Positions 34,601-46,800 of a DNA stretch of 64,000 nt are shown here, in pieces. Where the stretch lies: contig CM049310.1 of assembly GCA_026874595.1 (NCBI GenBank), positions 87,149,056-87,213,055 of the forward strand, read 5' to 3'. The position numbers and the translations under genes were made by a program. The stretch is from Sipunculus nudus. Lineage: Eukaryota > Annelida > Sipuncula > Golfingiida > Sipunculidae. Position 1 is the stretch's first letter. Each line of letters starts with the position of its first letter. The notes under the pieces are model-generated. The model saw only the letters and a list, made by a program, of their open reading frames with translations. It was not told the DNA's origin and made no database searches.

Positions 34601-37600
34601 TATTATGGCATCAGTGCTGTAGTTGTTGAGATATTACAGTTTTTGTTAATGTTTTTATTTATTCTTGGGGGTACTTTGGAACCCTATAGATCAAAAGATA
34701 TGGGTTGTAGGAGACCCGATTTCAGGTTTCCTAGGAGATTTTTTATGGACCTACCTGGATGTCAAGTTAAAAGATTCCATGTGCAGTGGTTACCATTTCG
34801 TGCCCTGTTAACGGACAACCAGACGGCCGGACGAAGTGTAATCTCTATAGCTCAGATGACTTTCAGTCAGCTGAGCTAATGACATGCCTGACCTAACTCC
34901 TTGTTCGGACAGAGTATATGCCTGTGTTAAAGTCTTGATCATTAATTCAAATTCAGTATGAAATTGATACCATTTACTTTGTGGTCGATTTTACTCATCC
35001 AAAGCAAGTTGCATACTCTCCCATATCCGTGAAAATTATGGTACCACGTGTGAATGGTGTAATACCATTTACTTTGTGGTCGATTTTACTCATCCAAAGC
35101 AAGTTGCATACTCTCTCATATCCGTGAAAATTATGGTACCACGTGTGAATCGTCATATATAAAGAGTTAATATATTCTAGAACTGGATGGCGTGCAGAAC
35201 AGCTATTCTTAGAATGACTGTAACATAATTATGACCATAAGAAGAAAATGCAGGGTATTTTTTCTTCACAATTCTCTAACAAATTCATATATTTTTTGCT
35301 TCAGCATCTTCGGGATAAGCTGGCGATCGATGACGAGCAGGGGGGTGACGTGCTGAGTACGTATCCTATAAAAGTCGCCTTTCTCCAGGAGTGTCACAAC
35401 CACCAGCGTGAAGAGGACTGGGATTTCTGGAACAGAGGGTCCAGAGCCATGAGTATCCTGAAGCGTGTAGAACGGGAAGGCAAGGACGGGATGCTCACCA
35501 GTTACGTAGTTCAGGTATGGACTATTCTCGTTATACCTTTATCCTCCTTTTTCCTGTCAGCAGATTTAAAGGGACATAATCAGGAGCAATATAATGCCTC
35601 TTATTTCACACTTTCAGTTCACTTTTGCTTTAAAAACAAAAGTTTCCAGCAAAATCATCCCAGCGCACAGTCTCAGTACTTCGCATACGGCTGTTTTAAA
35701 TCTTGATATGGCTCTCCGTGTTAGTAAACATAGTCCACGTGTGTCTGTTTACCATAACAAGGACGCATGACCTGAGATGCGATTGTGAGCCGCAAAACGC
35801 GATGTTTCAGCCACCAGGATTATGAATTACATTTTTTGGGCCAGGTCAGTAAGGGCATCTCCTGATTGACACGGCAGGGCGGGCGATACAGGCGCTGTGT
35901 TTATGTTGACACCTTTGATCGCGCCCGGTCCACTGTTTTAACAATCGTTTACAGAAATAAGCAAACGGTTTCAGGGCAATAATTTGGCAGGTATAATTTC
36001 TTTTAAAGGCACGAAGCTATTTTTCGTGTTAATTCAACATGCGTGATAGGGGACTGGTCCCCTTTAAGCTACGTTTACCGGGCGCGCGGAATGCAGTTTG
36101 TGGATTGCGGCGGCAGAACGCAGTATGCGGAATGCGAAAGAAAATCGTGTGGGGCATTAACACTGCGGGCGGTAAAACACTGCGATGTGGGCCCGATGAT
36201 ATCAAAACTCGCTTGATCGCTCTGCATTCGAAGGTCATACATATTGTTACCAGAGCCCGCGTGGTATGCGGATCCAGTGCTCCACATAGAATCCCATTTT
36301 ACCGCGTGTCTTATACCGCACTCCGCCTACCGCATAGCGCGGGTCCGGTGAACGATTTATGATAGGATAATAGCCCTGCCAGGGCGTTAGTATTTTTGAT
36401 TTCTGTTAAAATGCGTAAATATTACGTGATTCCATGTTATATAATATGCCGCATGGTGGCAGTATCGACACTAAACGTTACAAGACCGTGAGAGAAAGTT
36501 TAAATTCTCTGTCATAGGCAACAATTAAGTCTTAACCATTTCATAGACTGGGCCAATTTAATAGAATAACTATAATAAAAAAAAATCTTTTTCGCATACC
36601 GATTACCGTATACCGCATACCGTGCCGGTAAACGCAGCTTAAGGTGAAAATTTCCGATTTCGTTGAAATTTTATGGAGGCTTAATTTAACATCAAGGGAA
36701 CAATCCATTAAATGTTGGAGGTTATTTGATAATCTAAAAACCATGCACATGATTTTACTTAAAATGATACTATCCCATTCGGCTATTTCATTATGATACG
36801 GCTATAGATAGGTGTTACATGGTGCTTTGTTCTGGACGTGGCCTGGGATGGGGTTGTTGAACCGTGACAGCTGTTTACATATTACAGCATTATGACACTC
36901 TTGGCGGGGGGGGGGATTGATGTTTCCGACAACATCTTGTTTATATGTGCCTGCATGATCAATAATACATTTGTAGAGGGAAGGATAACATTGAATTTTG
37001 ATCTCAATACAACGGCATGCCAGTTATTAAATAAAATTATGTTAACAACATGTTGAAAGGAAATGTAGTTTAATGTAGATTCCAGTTTATTTTAAATGGA
37101 GCTGCACATGAATAAATGAAAGATGTACCTCTGCAAAGTCCGTGCAGGCCACTGAGGTATGACTCAAAAATACTGATATTTTCCTATTTTATTTTTATTA
37201 TTTGTTTTTTATTTAGAAATGTTATACTTTGTTCAAATGTTAATGTCTGATCACCTCTGGAGAACATTTCTTAATACATTCCTTAGGTTTGCCACTAAAC
37301 TAAAGCCGCTGAATATGATATATTTATATTTATATATTCATTAAATATATCAGTTGGGTATGCACATTGAGTGAAGTGTAGTTATGGCACCCCTATTTCA
37401 TCTGACTATATCGCTTTCTGTGTATATGACAAATTCAACATATATGAACCCGACCTTAACACAAATAAATCCAGCCCTCTCCCGGCCGTGAAACCATAAC
37501 AACTAAAATGGTTAGAAATAATAACATTAATTAATAAACCCATCGCCAGGTGTCGTTTCTACGCGAAACTAACCTCCTCCTGGTAAGACTGTGGGACGGC

Positions 37601-38766
37601 CGGGAGTACTTGTCTCCACTGTCAAACTGTATAACCAAAATTTGTAACATTTCAAGGAAACATCTTCTGTTTATACTTCACATACGTGTGATTACAAAAT
37701 GTTACTTACTCCTTTAAGTCCAAATAACAAGAACACCCATGTTTATGTAAAAAAAAAATTCTAATTCAATATATTTGAAACGACTGCATTTACCTCTTCA
37801 CTGCAATTTTACCTACGTCGCTGGTGTATGTAGAATCAGCGGTGCATTGTGGGAGTCAGATTATGATGCCCATAAACCTTTAACAGAAAATCGTTCTCTT
37901 GTGAGTCCGAGTCTGCTCAGTGTGTTAATAATATTGTTAATACCTTATACGCTTTTGATAATTTTGTCCAACAGGACGAACCAATACTGATGGAGTCGGA
38001 CAAATGTTACATGGAAAGCCGGCGGATCCAAGACTACTTGATGGAGGAATATACAGTTTACAAATGCCACGGGAAGATCCACGCAGCCCTGCTCAGCGCC
38101 TACTGGATCGTTGCAGTGATACTCCTGTGCCTTTCTATCAATTATTTGATCGAATACAACAACAGTGATTTGCCAGCGGTGGGGTCATGCACGATCAAAA
38201 TCGACCCAGGGGCAAAACTGGAACTTGGAAACTATTTGTTTTCTTTGATAGGTCTCACTGTGCTCATGTTCGTCATATCCCTCGTTGGGTTGGTCGTTGT
38301 CATTGGTTACAAGTTCACCTGGGTCAAGGGCGTTTTGTATGACCTCTACCGCAGCGCCATGTTTATCTATGTTGTACTATTGTTCATCAGCGTAGTGTTT
38401 CTTTTTCTTGGCTCTTGGCTTGCTGCTGGATACAGGAACCTTTTCGCTCAATGCATCACGATGTACCAGGTGCACGCGTTTACGATCACCAATATTGCTC
38501 TTGCTGGTGTTGTGATAGTTGGAGGTTTGGCGCACCTGACAACAGTGACCGCTCTGATGCGCTGTCGATGTACTCGATTTGGTTGGGAATGCGTCCTTCC
38601 TGACCAACTGTGGACCAACTGCGGCAGGAAGCACTGTTGTTGTTGGCGAACAGCAGATAGCGCCTCCAAACGCAGGGGGTTTTCCACTTATCAAACGCTT
38701 GATGAAAATCGTCATACCCATAGCGTGAATGCTCCTCACGACAACCAGGAACACGTTGTTGCTTAA
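30514..38766 (+). CDS. cGAS-like receptor (Mab-21 nucleotidyltransferase) fused to a four-pass membrane domain, 732 aa
   Basis: Predicted membrane-anchored member of the cGAS/Mab-21 family, whose active members make cyclic nucleotide second messengers for STING-type immunity on sensing nucleic acid. Exons 30514-31677, 35305-35514, 37550-37582 and 37975-38766 are all joined in phase 0. Residues 1-75 are a Ser/Gln-rich low-complexity leader. The nucleotidyltransferase core has GSFYEGVK (145-152), PNEFDY with acidic E158 and D160, and IKIDVTL with D311, so the metal-binding triad is complete. The C-lobe runs over about 340-470 with FWKASFSLQE and TYPIKVAF. A four-Cys cluster (C210, C213, C216, C222) sits between the second and third acidic residues. 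TM segments lie at about 505-528, 555-581, 596-622 and 636-660, followed by a Cys-rich cytoplasmic tail (RCRC, CCCW). TTTTTAG directly precedes the ATG, so an upstream exon may exist. The alternative is two adjacent genes. The ligand and product are unknown. Confidence 0.82.
31678..35304. other. intron 1 of the cGAS-like gene, repeat-filled
   Basis: Contains a poly-C tract (about 32000-32020) and several diverged ~335-bp units with GATGAAACACTCCATGATCA or close variants at about 33312, 33650, 34378 and 34568. A direct duplication follows at 34967-35150. No other coding signal. Confidence 0.7.
34967..35150. repeat. 95-bp tandem duplication
   Basis: Two almost identical copies starting ATACCATTTACTTTGTGGTC at 34967 and 35062, about 150 bp upstream of exon 2 of the cGAS-like gene. 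Confidence 0.93.
35305..35514 (+). CDS. cGAS-like exon 2: C-lobe (residues 389-458)
   Basis: Begins HLRDKLAIDDEQ after TTTGCTTCAG and ends MLTSYVVQ before GTATGG. It contains the Mab-21 pattern sTYPIKVAFLQEC and an ILKRVEREGK helix. Phase 0 at both ends. Confidence 0.9.
35717..35960 (+). repeat. fragment related to the palindrome arms
   Basis: GTGTGTCTGTTTACCATAAC and following sequence resemble 27685-27720 in the left palindrome arm, and TTGATCGCGCCCGG resembles the right arm near 29270. It lies in intron 2 of the cGAS-like gene. Confidence 0.5.
36068..36638. mobile_element. 571-bp MITE flanked by TTAA
   Basis: The left end is GCTACGTTTACCGG and the right end, reverse-complemented, is GCTGCGTTTACCGG. 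Both are directly flanked by TTAA (36064-36067 and 36639-36642). TTAA duplications occur in piggyBac and Kolobok families; no transposase is encoded. The open frame at 36039-36362 is a product of its GC-rich repeated words. It lies in intron 2 of the cGAS-like gene. Confidence 0.78.
37550..37582 (+). CDS. cGAS-like 33-nt micro-exon (residues 459-469)
   Basis: Encodes VSFLRETNLLL between ATCGCCAG and a consensus donor GTAAGA, phase 0 on both sides. It supplies the NLL motif that normally closes the Mab-21 C-lobe after the helix in exon 2, which is the main reason to accept so short an exon. Confidence 0.7.
37975..38766 (+). CDS. cGAS-like exon 4: four-pass transmembrane module (residues 470-732)
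   Basis: Starts DEPILMESDK after TTGTCCAACAG, in phase 0. Four hydrophobic helices follow, with a Cys in the first extracytoplasmic loop and W-x-AAG-x(6)-C in or after TM3, then a Cys- and Arg-rich tail ending HVVA and TAA. The arrangement recalls TMEM272-like four-pass proteins (from memory, weak). An ATG at 37990 would allow it to be a stand-alone gene, but the frame is open to a good acceptor 15 nt upstream. Confidence 0.78.
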   Translation, partial: DEPILMESDKCYMESRRIQDYLMEEYTVYKCHGKIHAALLSAYWIVAVILLCLSINYLIEYNNSDLPAVGSCTIKIDPGAKLELGNYLFSLIGLTVLMFVISLVGLVVVIGYKFTWVKGVLYDLYRSAMFIYVVLLFISVVFLFLGSWLAAGYRNLFAQCITMYQVHAFTITNIALAGVVIVGGLAHLTTVTALMRCRCTRFGWECVLPDQLWTNCGRKHCCCWRTADSASKRRGFSTYQTLDENRHTHSVNAPHDNQEHVVA

Positions 38767-40663
38767 TGTACAGTTGATTAATAACATGTTAATGCCAGTT
38801 AATGGCATAAAGTTTACACTGTTGTGTCCGTAAATAATTAGCAAAACAGTCCGAGTTGAGTAAATTATATTGGACAATGTTCACTCTTTCACCGGGAGGG
38901 GTGCCAGCTAATCAACCAGACCCCTAATTGGAAAACTTAAAGTAAAATTCTTAATGTCAGCGAGGTTAACCAGAGAGCACCCAAGCCAACAATCAGAAAA
39001 GGGGTAGATGCGGTGGACCACACGATCTAATCTCCCTCAGAGCCGTTCGACCTGCCGAACAGCAGCTTTGGACGACCACGAGACGTTATTATGACGTGGT
39101 TGTCATTACTTCCAGTGATTCACTATAAGCCATGAACGCCAAAAGTACCTTCGTTTTGCACAGATTATCATTATAATTTTTTTTCATTTGATTTATAATT
39201 TTTTTAGGAGAGTGGACCATACAGTTAGGAAGAAATGACAAATTTTGTTGGATATGGGTCCAGATGCAGATCCGAAATATTTATTTTACCGATCCGTACG
39301 ATAATTAGTTTTTCTTCGGATAATGCCCACAATGTTTCGTCATAGTCCATTAAGATTTTCGAGGATATATGGATTGGAGATCGGAATCCTAATGTAAGGT
39401 TATACTGATTGAGGACATACAGAATTGCAGCACCACTTAACAGGTCACGATTATTACCAGTAGATGATTTGAATAAAAGGAAAATTTTCAGCAGGCCCAT
39501 GTAACTGACTATAACGGTTATATCGATTGTGTCACACTTCTCACACCAGCAAGTTAACAAAGATAATACACTTTGCCAAAGCGCAAAGGCCAAGGCAAAG
39601 TAGTTGTTAAATCTTCCATGTTGAACTTGTTATAAGTTTTATCGCTGACATATTTAGGTATCATACTGTGCTTGAGATAAACTAGTACCACAAAGATAAT
39701 AATTACGCTGTTGTAATTTGACGTTCAGGCGTGTTGACATTGTGTACTTAACTTACCATTTACCACTTACCAAAGGTGATTCTTGACATGCGTGTCAAGA
39801 CTAACCCGTCAAAATAATTGCTTCTGCCACGCAGGGTATGATTCATTGACATTCGTGTGTGTGTGTGTGTCTTGAATTGGCCAATGAAAAAGACTTTTAT
39901 TGTGTGTCGGGCTCAGGATCAGAATTTAGGAAGGACTTCAGGGAATATTCACAAAATGTGAAATCACACATGCACGCTTGAATATGGGAATACTGGCCGA
40001 ATAAGTGAATGCAAACATTTGTTGGGGGAAATTATGCAGCAATAAACCTCCGAATATGGGGTTACAATGAATGAAATCATGGGTCACGAAGTACCCACAT
40101 CAAGGACCGCACACATGGCGGAGACTGCATTCCTGAGAATTCATTTTCTAGTTACTGTTGTTATTTGATCAATAGCCAATAGATTTTTTTCTTCAGTAAT
40201 GACACGTTGCTCACTTTATTAACCTGTTTTCCTGTGTATGACACTGACACGCTTTGTTTCAATATCTTATTAATCGAATAGTAAACTATATTACGTTATG
40301 TACATGACCAGGGTCAGAACAAACAAACCTTACAAATTACACCTTGAAAAAAAGGTTTCTTCAAACATATATATATATATATATATATTTATATTAGTAA
40401 AAACTTTCTGCAGGAATGCAATCTTTCCTCCGCGGTCACACAGAGCATGTTATGCTAAGGTATGTTATGAATCTGAATCACTACCGTCGGTTTCGCCTCA
40501 CCGGGTCATCAGGTGACTGAAGTTCAACTAATTGCGATCTTGGTTTTTATTATTTCCTTTCCGCACGGTTGGGTGCCCTAGCGGCAGCTGGAAACAATTT
40601 CTGAACGTTTGTTTAATAGATTCTTTTGTTTTGAGCTTATAATTGAGCTTATGATATATAAAT

Positions 40664-40709
<46 letters not shown>

Positions 40710-40744
40710 CTGTATTTCACGGTATAGTAATAGCGTTAATAGAT
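38767..40744. other. intergenic gap between the cGAS-like gene and SLC22 gene B
   Basis: Holds the 3' flanks of two convergent genes, one interspersed repeat (about 39835-40155) and TA runs. A 122-codon minus-strand frame at 39225-39593 is long for AT-rich DNA but has no recognisable family. Confidence 0.5.
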
Positions 40745-40856
40745 TTAAAGCTTGGTTGTCTCGTGAGCTGTTGTATTCCTGTATCTAATATTGTCACGAG
40801 AATCTTTTTCAAACGCCTGGTTGCATGTCCCGTTAAATTCGCTTGGCTTCTCCCGC
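40745..40856 (-). CDS. SLC22 B exon 10 (residues 522-558, stop)
   Basis: Cytoplasmic tail REKPSEFNGTCNQAFEKDSR ending ETTKL and TAA, after a TATTTCCAG acceptor in phase 2. Weak similarity to the tail of paralog A (NG-x(3)-N-x-AFE) supports the choice. Confidence 0.8.
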
Positions 40857-43800
40857 CTGGAAATAGAAAATGCGATAGCATTAATATGTCGTTCAGTCAA
40901 ATTAAAACCAGGCATAGCACGCATTAACAAATATTCCTGATTAAATTTTTCATATTATTTTATTATTGCCTGTATAAATCTGATGAGGAATATAAATGCA
41001 TACATGTGTGTACATTTGACAAAAACGTCATGCTTATACTTGATATAAAAATTTCAAAGGATAGCATTCAGCGTAACATGATATATCACATGTATATACT
41101 TTCTTTTGCAAAAATAAAACCGAGTTTTATGTGAAGGAATTAAATTAACTACACACTTACTTTGTCCCAAATCTTTCGGCCTCTTCGATAGTTTCTGGTA
41201 TTCTTTTATTAAGTGTTTCCGGTAAAGTGAAAGCTGACAGTCCGGAGAGAGCTGAGAAGACGCCGAATATCACCGAAGGCAAGGGAGCCCAAACATTGCG
41301 CTGTAAAAAGAATATTATTTTCACAGGGCGAGAATGACTGAGACGCCGATCATGTTTTGTCATTACTCGTTTAAGTAAATTTCGCCACTGGATCTGTATC
41401 TGCATGTGATTTCGTAAATTGTTAAATTATGGTTCTCTAATACGGATATTAACTTCTTGGCATAATGCCGTTGACAGGATAGTTCTAATCAGTTTATCAA
41501 TCACATGATAAACAAGGAAAGATAAAATCTTTGAAAAAGCAGGGAAACATATCTGTTGTTGATTAATAACTGAACATCATGCAAGATGGTATAAAGTTTA
41601 AACTCTGCTTCGTCAATCATTTCCCACGTTTTTCGTAATAAATTTGTAACTTGTACGTTATTTAAAAACAAAAATCGACCAAAAAAACCTGAAATATTTG
41701 TTAATAAAAAATGGCACCAAGGGCTTTTCATACAGAATTTATCAGGTTAATTATTTCGATTCACTGATACAACAGGCGATTTGTAGAATATATACCCTTT
41801 GGTTACATGAGTAGCAAATGCATGTACATTAAATAAACTGGATATGGTCATTGAACATTCATTCTAAACACGTGAGGGAAGATGAATACTCATTGGATTA
41901 AAGCCTTAGACTAATGGCGGAGAATGTACAAGTACGACGTGAAGATCTTTGGCCATTTCTTATCAAGGTAGTTTTTAAAGTTCATCTGTGCTTTTCTGTC
42001 AGGTTTGACATTTTCGAATTAAAAAAAATACAAGCAAAATACACCGCAAAACAAGTGAACAGGAGATAATAAAACTTCTATAAGACGGGGGATTATAAGG
42101 AGAGAGCCATACACTTACCAGTGGCCCGCCGACGTAGTGCGCCCCCATCCCGGCTACACGGGACACTGCGGATGAGGACCCTACCCCCACGTTTCTGATT
42201 TCCGTCGGGATGAGCTCGGCCGTGAACTGGTAGATACCGATGAATCCCGCAGTGACTGCCGCCTTACCCAGCATGAATAGAGTGGTCATCAGCCAGGATA
42301 GATCTGTATTAAGAGAAAAAAATCTCCAAGTGTTAAGACAATTATTGTGTTATTGCCTCTGCTATTAGGGTATGCGTTTATCCCCTTTCGTGTTTCGTGT
42401 GTGTGTATGTTGTTCCAAAAATATAACTCACGCATTCATAGACGGAATTTGATGACATTTTCAGGGCATTCATGAAATGGGCCAACAAAGAATTTATCAG
42501 ATTTTGGTTTGGATCCGACACATGATCCGGATACAGGAAAGTCTTCAAGGAATAAAAATAAATATACAGTCACTAATGCTAGAAGGAAACTGGGAATATT
42601 GGCCGAATGAGTGAATGTTTTTTTTTCACATCCAACAATAGCCCCCCCCCCCCCCCTTATCGCGAAGGCTTGCGTTCCTTAGAATGCTCATTTCTAGTGG
42701 ACATTTACATATGACCTAATGATGACACGTACATACGTACATATAACTATCTAGGCTAAGGAAAGGTATTATATTCACCAGTTCTGAGTGTATCTGCTGG
42801 ATATGATTTCTTACCCCTTTTTCAGCCTCCGTAACATTTTTTTCAGGGTGTCAAAGCAATTTTTGTCGCCTGGACCCCCCCCCCAAACATTTCCGAACCA
42901 TGGAACCTTTTTAAGGCTTTTCATTAGTCCTCATGGGTTCGACCCCGATTTTCCTAAATATATAACCAAATTTCTAATGACGTAATTATATATTGTCCTT
43001 GAGGGATGAGAAAAAAAAATACTTCAGTTTGTTTGGTCAACGTCATGTCTAATGTCGTCACGTTTTTCACTGATGACAGTTGTCGGTACCAGTGTCTCAT
43101 TGATCAATCTGGACACCTTTATTATTAGGAAACCACAGGTGGGAACCACTTTACATTCACAAAGACACTGTTAGGTCCAGAAATGGGCAATGGTCTTAAA
43201 TGATTTAATGTCTCAGTGCAGTTATCAAAATACTTTTTTGCTGTCGTATGTGTTATTTCTTACTTAAACCTTTTTTATACAACATTTGCATCTTCTTACC
43301 TTGAATTTTAATTTTAAAAAACAATAAAAATACCTGCAATTTGTAGCAACTTGTCAAAATACCACATGATTTCAAACATGACTGGTTGCCTGCTCTTCAC
43401 CTTACAGTTTTGTATCTGGCCAACAGTGAACATGGAGTACATGGGAACTTTCTTTTATCAGTGATGATTTGTTTTCAGTGTCAACTTACTTGAGCGGGCA
43501 TAAGATAAGACAAATAACACTTATAAAGCATGTTAGACCCTGAGACTCCTAACAAAATCGTCCATATACGGTGGCGGGACCCCAGCCAAAGCGGTCGTGT
43601 CAGCGGAAGGTGTTTATTGGTGATTTACAACAGGCAGGGGCCAAATAAGTATCCATGATAGCGGGATGGGCGTCAGGCGAGATTTCACTGTGTAAAAGTC
43701 TTTGTCTCCCGTACTATGCTATATAAACCTATTATCACGTAGGTAATTGTATCATCAATATTTACTTACTTTGCCTTCCGATCAGAGGAATTTGACCAAA

Positions 43801-46800
43801 CCCCGCGGCGGCCGCCAGGAGGAGAGCCGTCCCGATGGTCCAGCGTCTGCCGACCTTGTTCATAAACAGCACACAAAGCAAATTGGCGGGAAGCTCTACG
43901 GCGCCGTTAATGAACGTGTTGAGGAAGACGTTTCCAGACAAAGCGGCGGTGTTCAGGGATAGGCCGTAATACATAAGGCTGCATGTAAACCTTGGAAGAA
44001 AAAAAGATCATTTCATTCCAGGAAACCTAAAACGCGTTTTTACTGTGTTATTTGTAATAACAAGATTGAAAATATCGTGTGTGTATGTGCCTTGTTTCAT
44101 GTCTTTGCTAATATTTGTACATTCTTGCCAACCATAGAAAAAGGAATCATTCTCGAATTATTTTCTATTTAAATACACACAACGCGTTTCTGTCTCTGTT
44201 GTCAAGATATTTATCGTGATAAGTCTAAGAGCTCTTCTTTTAGTATTAAAGCATATAAGAAACCTGAGAAATTGTTATTATTATTTTTTACATATGGTGA
44301 CAACCTGTCCCGCTACAGCCTGTTCAGGGGGAACTTGAATTTTTACTGGCGCCCCCTACTGATCACAATGCAAACTTCAAATATCTGGTTTAATTATATT
44401 GTCATGAGGCTACATATTTTTCCGTTTGTGCCTTTTGTTGTCATGAAAACGTCATCTCTTCGAGGCATCATTTGAGAAAAATAACAAGGATGAACAATAA
44501 TTGTAGGAATGCTCAGTGTAACAACTTTATTTAATTGTATCCCAAGACAAATCGGGGGATACTACGTTTTCATGACGGTCCCGCCGCCGCCGCCGCATAT
44601 ATATCTTGTTGGCGCGATAACTCAAAAAATATTTTACGGATCTTTACCAAACTTGGTATATGTATAGACACAGGCGCTTGAATTGCTATTAGTGTTAAAT
44701 TTGTTCCTTTTCATGGTCATTTCCTTATAACTATTACTTATCTGACATTTTCCTGGCGTTTTTCTCACTATGTAGTCCATTTCTTCATTATTAACTTAAT
44801 ATCTCAAATATTAAGTAAATAATAAAGAGATGGACCATATAGTGCGAAAAACGCAGGGAAAATGCCAGGTAAGTAATAGTTATAAAGAAATGAACCAAAA
44901 AAGGAAAAAAATTTAAACGAAATCGATACTAATAGCAATTCAAGCGTCTGTGGTATGGATATGGGTGAGAAGACGACGCTTATTTAAAATGAGGTCATGA
45001 CCTTCACTAGGAGAGTGTCCTTGACCTTGAATAGGTCCAATTTCGGGGAAAATCACACAAATTCTTAAATATCTCAAGAAATCTTGCATGGATTTATCCC
45101 AAAATCAAGTTGATCGAAGATCATGGATAGGGTTGTCATGTTCCAGAAACTGGTGGCGCCACCTATTATTCTTTACTTGTTTTCTTGCCTTTTAATACCC
45201 CCGAAATTGACACTAGACAGTACTGTGAGCATTATAAGTCACAAACTAATGGACAGATTTCTTTTAAACTATGCATATACATAGATATGGGTAATGGAAT
45301 GATGTTTTATTAAATTGGGGTCATGACCTTTCCTATTAGATTGGCCTTGACCTTGAATATTCCCATTTTTTGGTGAAATTCACACAAAATGTTTAATATC
45401 TGAGTAAGAGATACATGGAATCATCCAAAAATCAAATTGACCGAATATCTTGGATAGCTTTGTCTTTTGAAAAATACAGGTGGCGCCACCTTGTGTCGTT
45501 TTCTTGTTAAAATGATGTTAACGCAATAACTGAGAATTTGAGGTACAGTCACCAAACCCACAGGTTTGATGTATCTTGTCAACGGCTAGGTCAAGTTCGA
45601 ACATGGATGACCTTGATGCATTTTTCAAGGTCACAGCAGCGATTATGCTAAAATGATATTAGAGCAATAACTCAAAAAGAATGTGTGGTACTGTCACCAA
45701 ACCCACAGGTTTGATGCATCTTATCAAGGGCTAGGTCAAGTTCGAACATGGATGACCTTGATGCATTTTTCAAGGTCACAGAGGCAATAACGGTGAAATG
45801 ATGTTAACTTTAATATCTCCCTGAGGGATGCATGGATTAGTCCAAAAATCAATTTGGCATAATATCTTTGCCACTTGACAGCACTGTGAGCATGATAATC
45901 TGAAAACTAAAAGACAAATTTCTTTCATATCATGCATATATATATTTTTAAGTTAACATTTTTTTTTTAATTTTAATCTTTAAATATTTTTTTAAATCTT
46001 GGATTGTTTTGTCTTCTGTAGAATACAGGTGGCGCACCTTGTGTCGTTTTCTTGCTTTCGCACCTTGTAATCCCCCACCATTGCCACTTCACAGCACTGT
46101 GAGCATGACAAGTTGAAAACTATTGGACTGATTTCTTTCATATCATGTATATAGACATGGGTTACGGAATGAGATATATTTCAATTTGGATCATGACCTC
46201 TCCTATTAGAGTGACTTTTACCTTAAATATGCCCATACTTATAAGAAACCATGGTGGCTTGCCAAGTGTCAGTCTCTGCATCTGAATTCTAGATGGGATC
46301 CTATTCTTCGAGGCTGGGGGAGAGGGGTTAATTGTCTGGGGATGCTATGGCACCTGCGGTACCAAGAAATATCTAGTTATTTTTTAAAAAGTACCGATCT
46401 TTTACATAGAAATTTTTTTAAACAGAATATCACCAGAAGTAGCTCAAGTGCAGGAATATTCCAACGGATTTCTTGTCAACTGTCAGTTTTGACAGTTGCA
46501 AGTAGATGGCAAAAGAGGAGCATAAATATCACCATATGATTGTGAGTGACACTGATGGTTTAATTCTGAAGAAATAATTAGTATATACCCATAGTTTCTT
46601 AGTGCTGATGTTTTTATTTCTTTTTATATTGGCATCTTACTTTCAGAAGCTGATCATATATTGTTGACGCCAGAAGCCATTTATGTGTGGACTTCACAAC
46701 ACCAGCGCCACCTTTAGGAGATTTTCTAAACTAACAATTTCCTGAATTTTCATATTTTGGCCTAATATTTAAAAATTTAACCCATTGACATACACATTTT

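Noticed and set aside
36039-36362. 107-codon frame
   Set aside because: It is contained in the TTAA-flanked MITE and made of its repeated GC-rich words.
37583-37690. Read-through of the micro-exon into a longer exon (LVRLWDGREYLSPLSNC)
   Set aside because: The frame is open for some distance, but GTAAGA at 37583 is a consensus donor and ending there restores the NLL motif and phase 0 with the next exon.
38377-38877. 166-codon minus-strand frame
   Set aside because: Antisense to the transmembrane exon of the cGAS-like gene, with no splice context or family resemblance.
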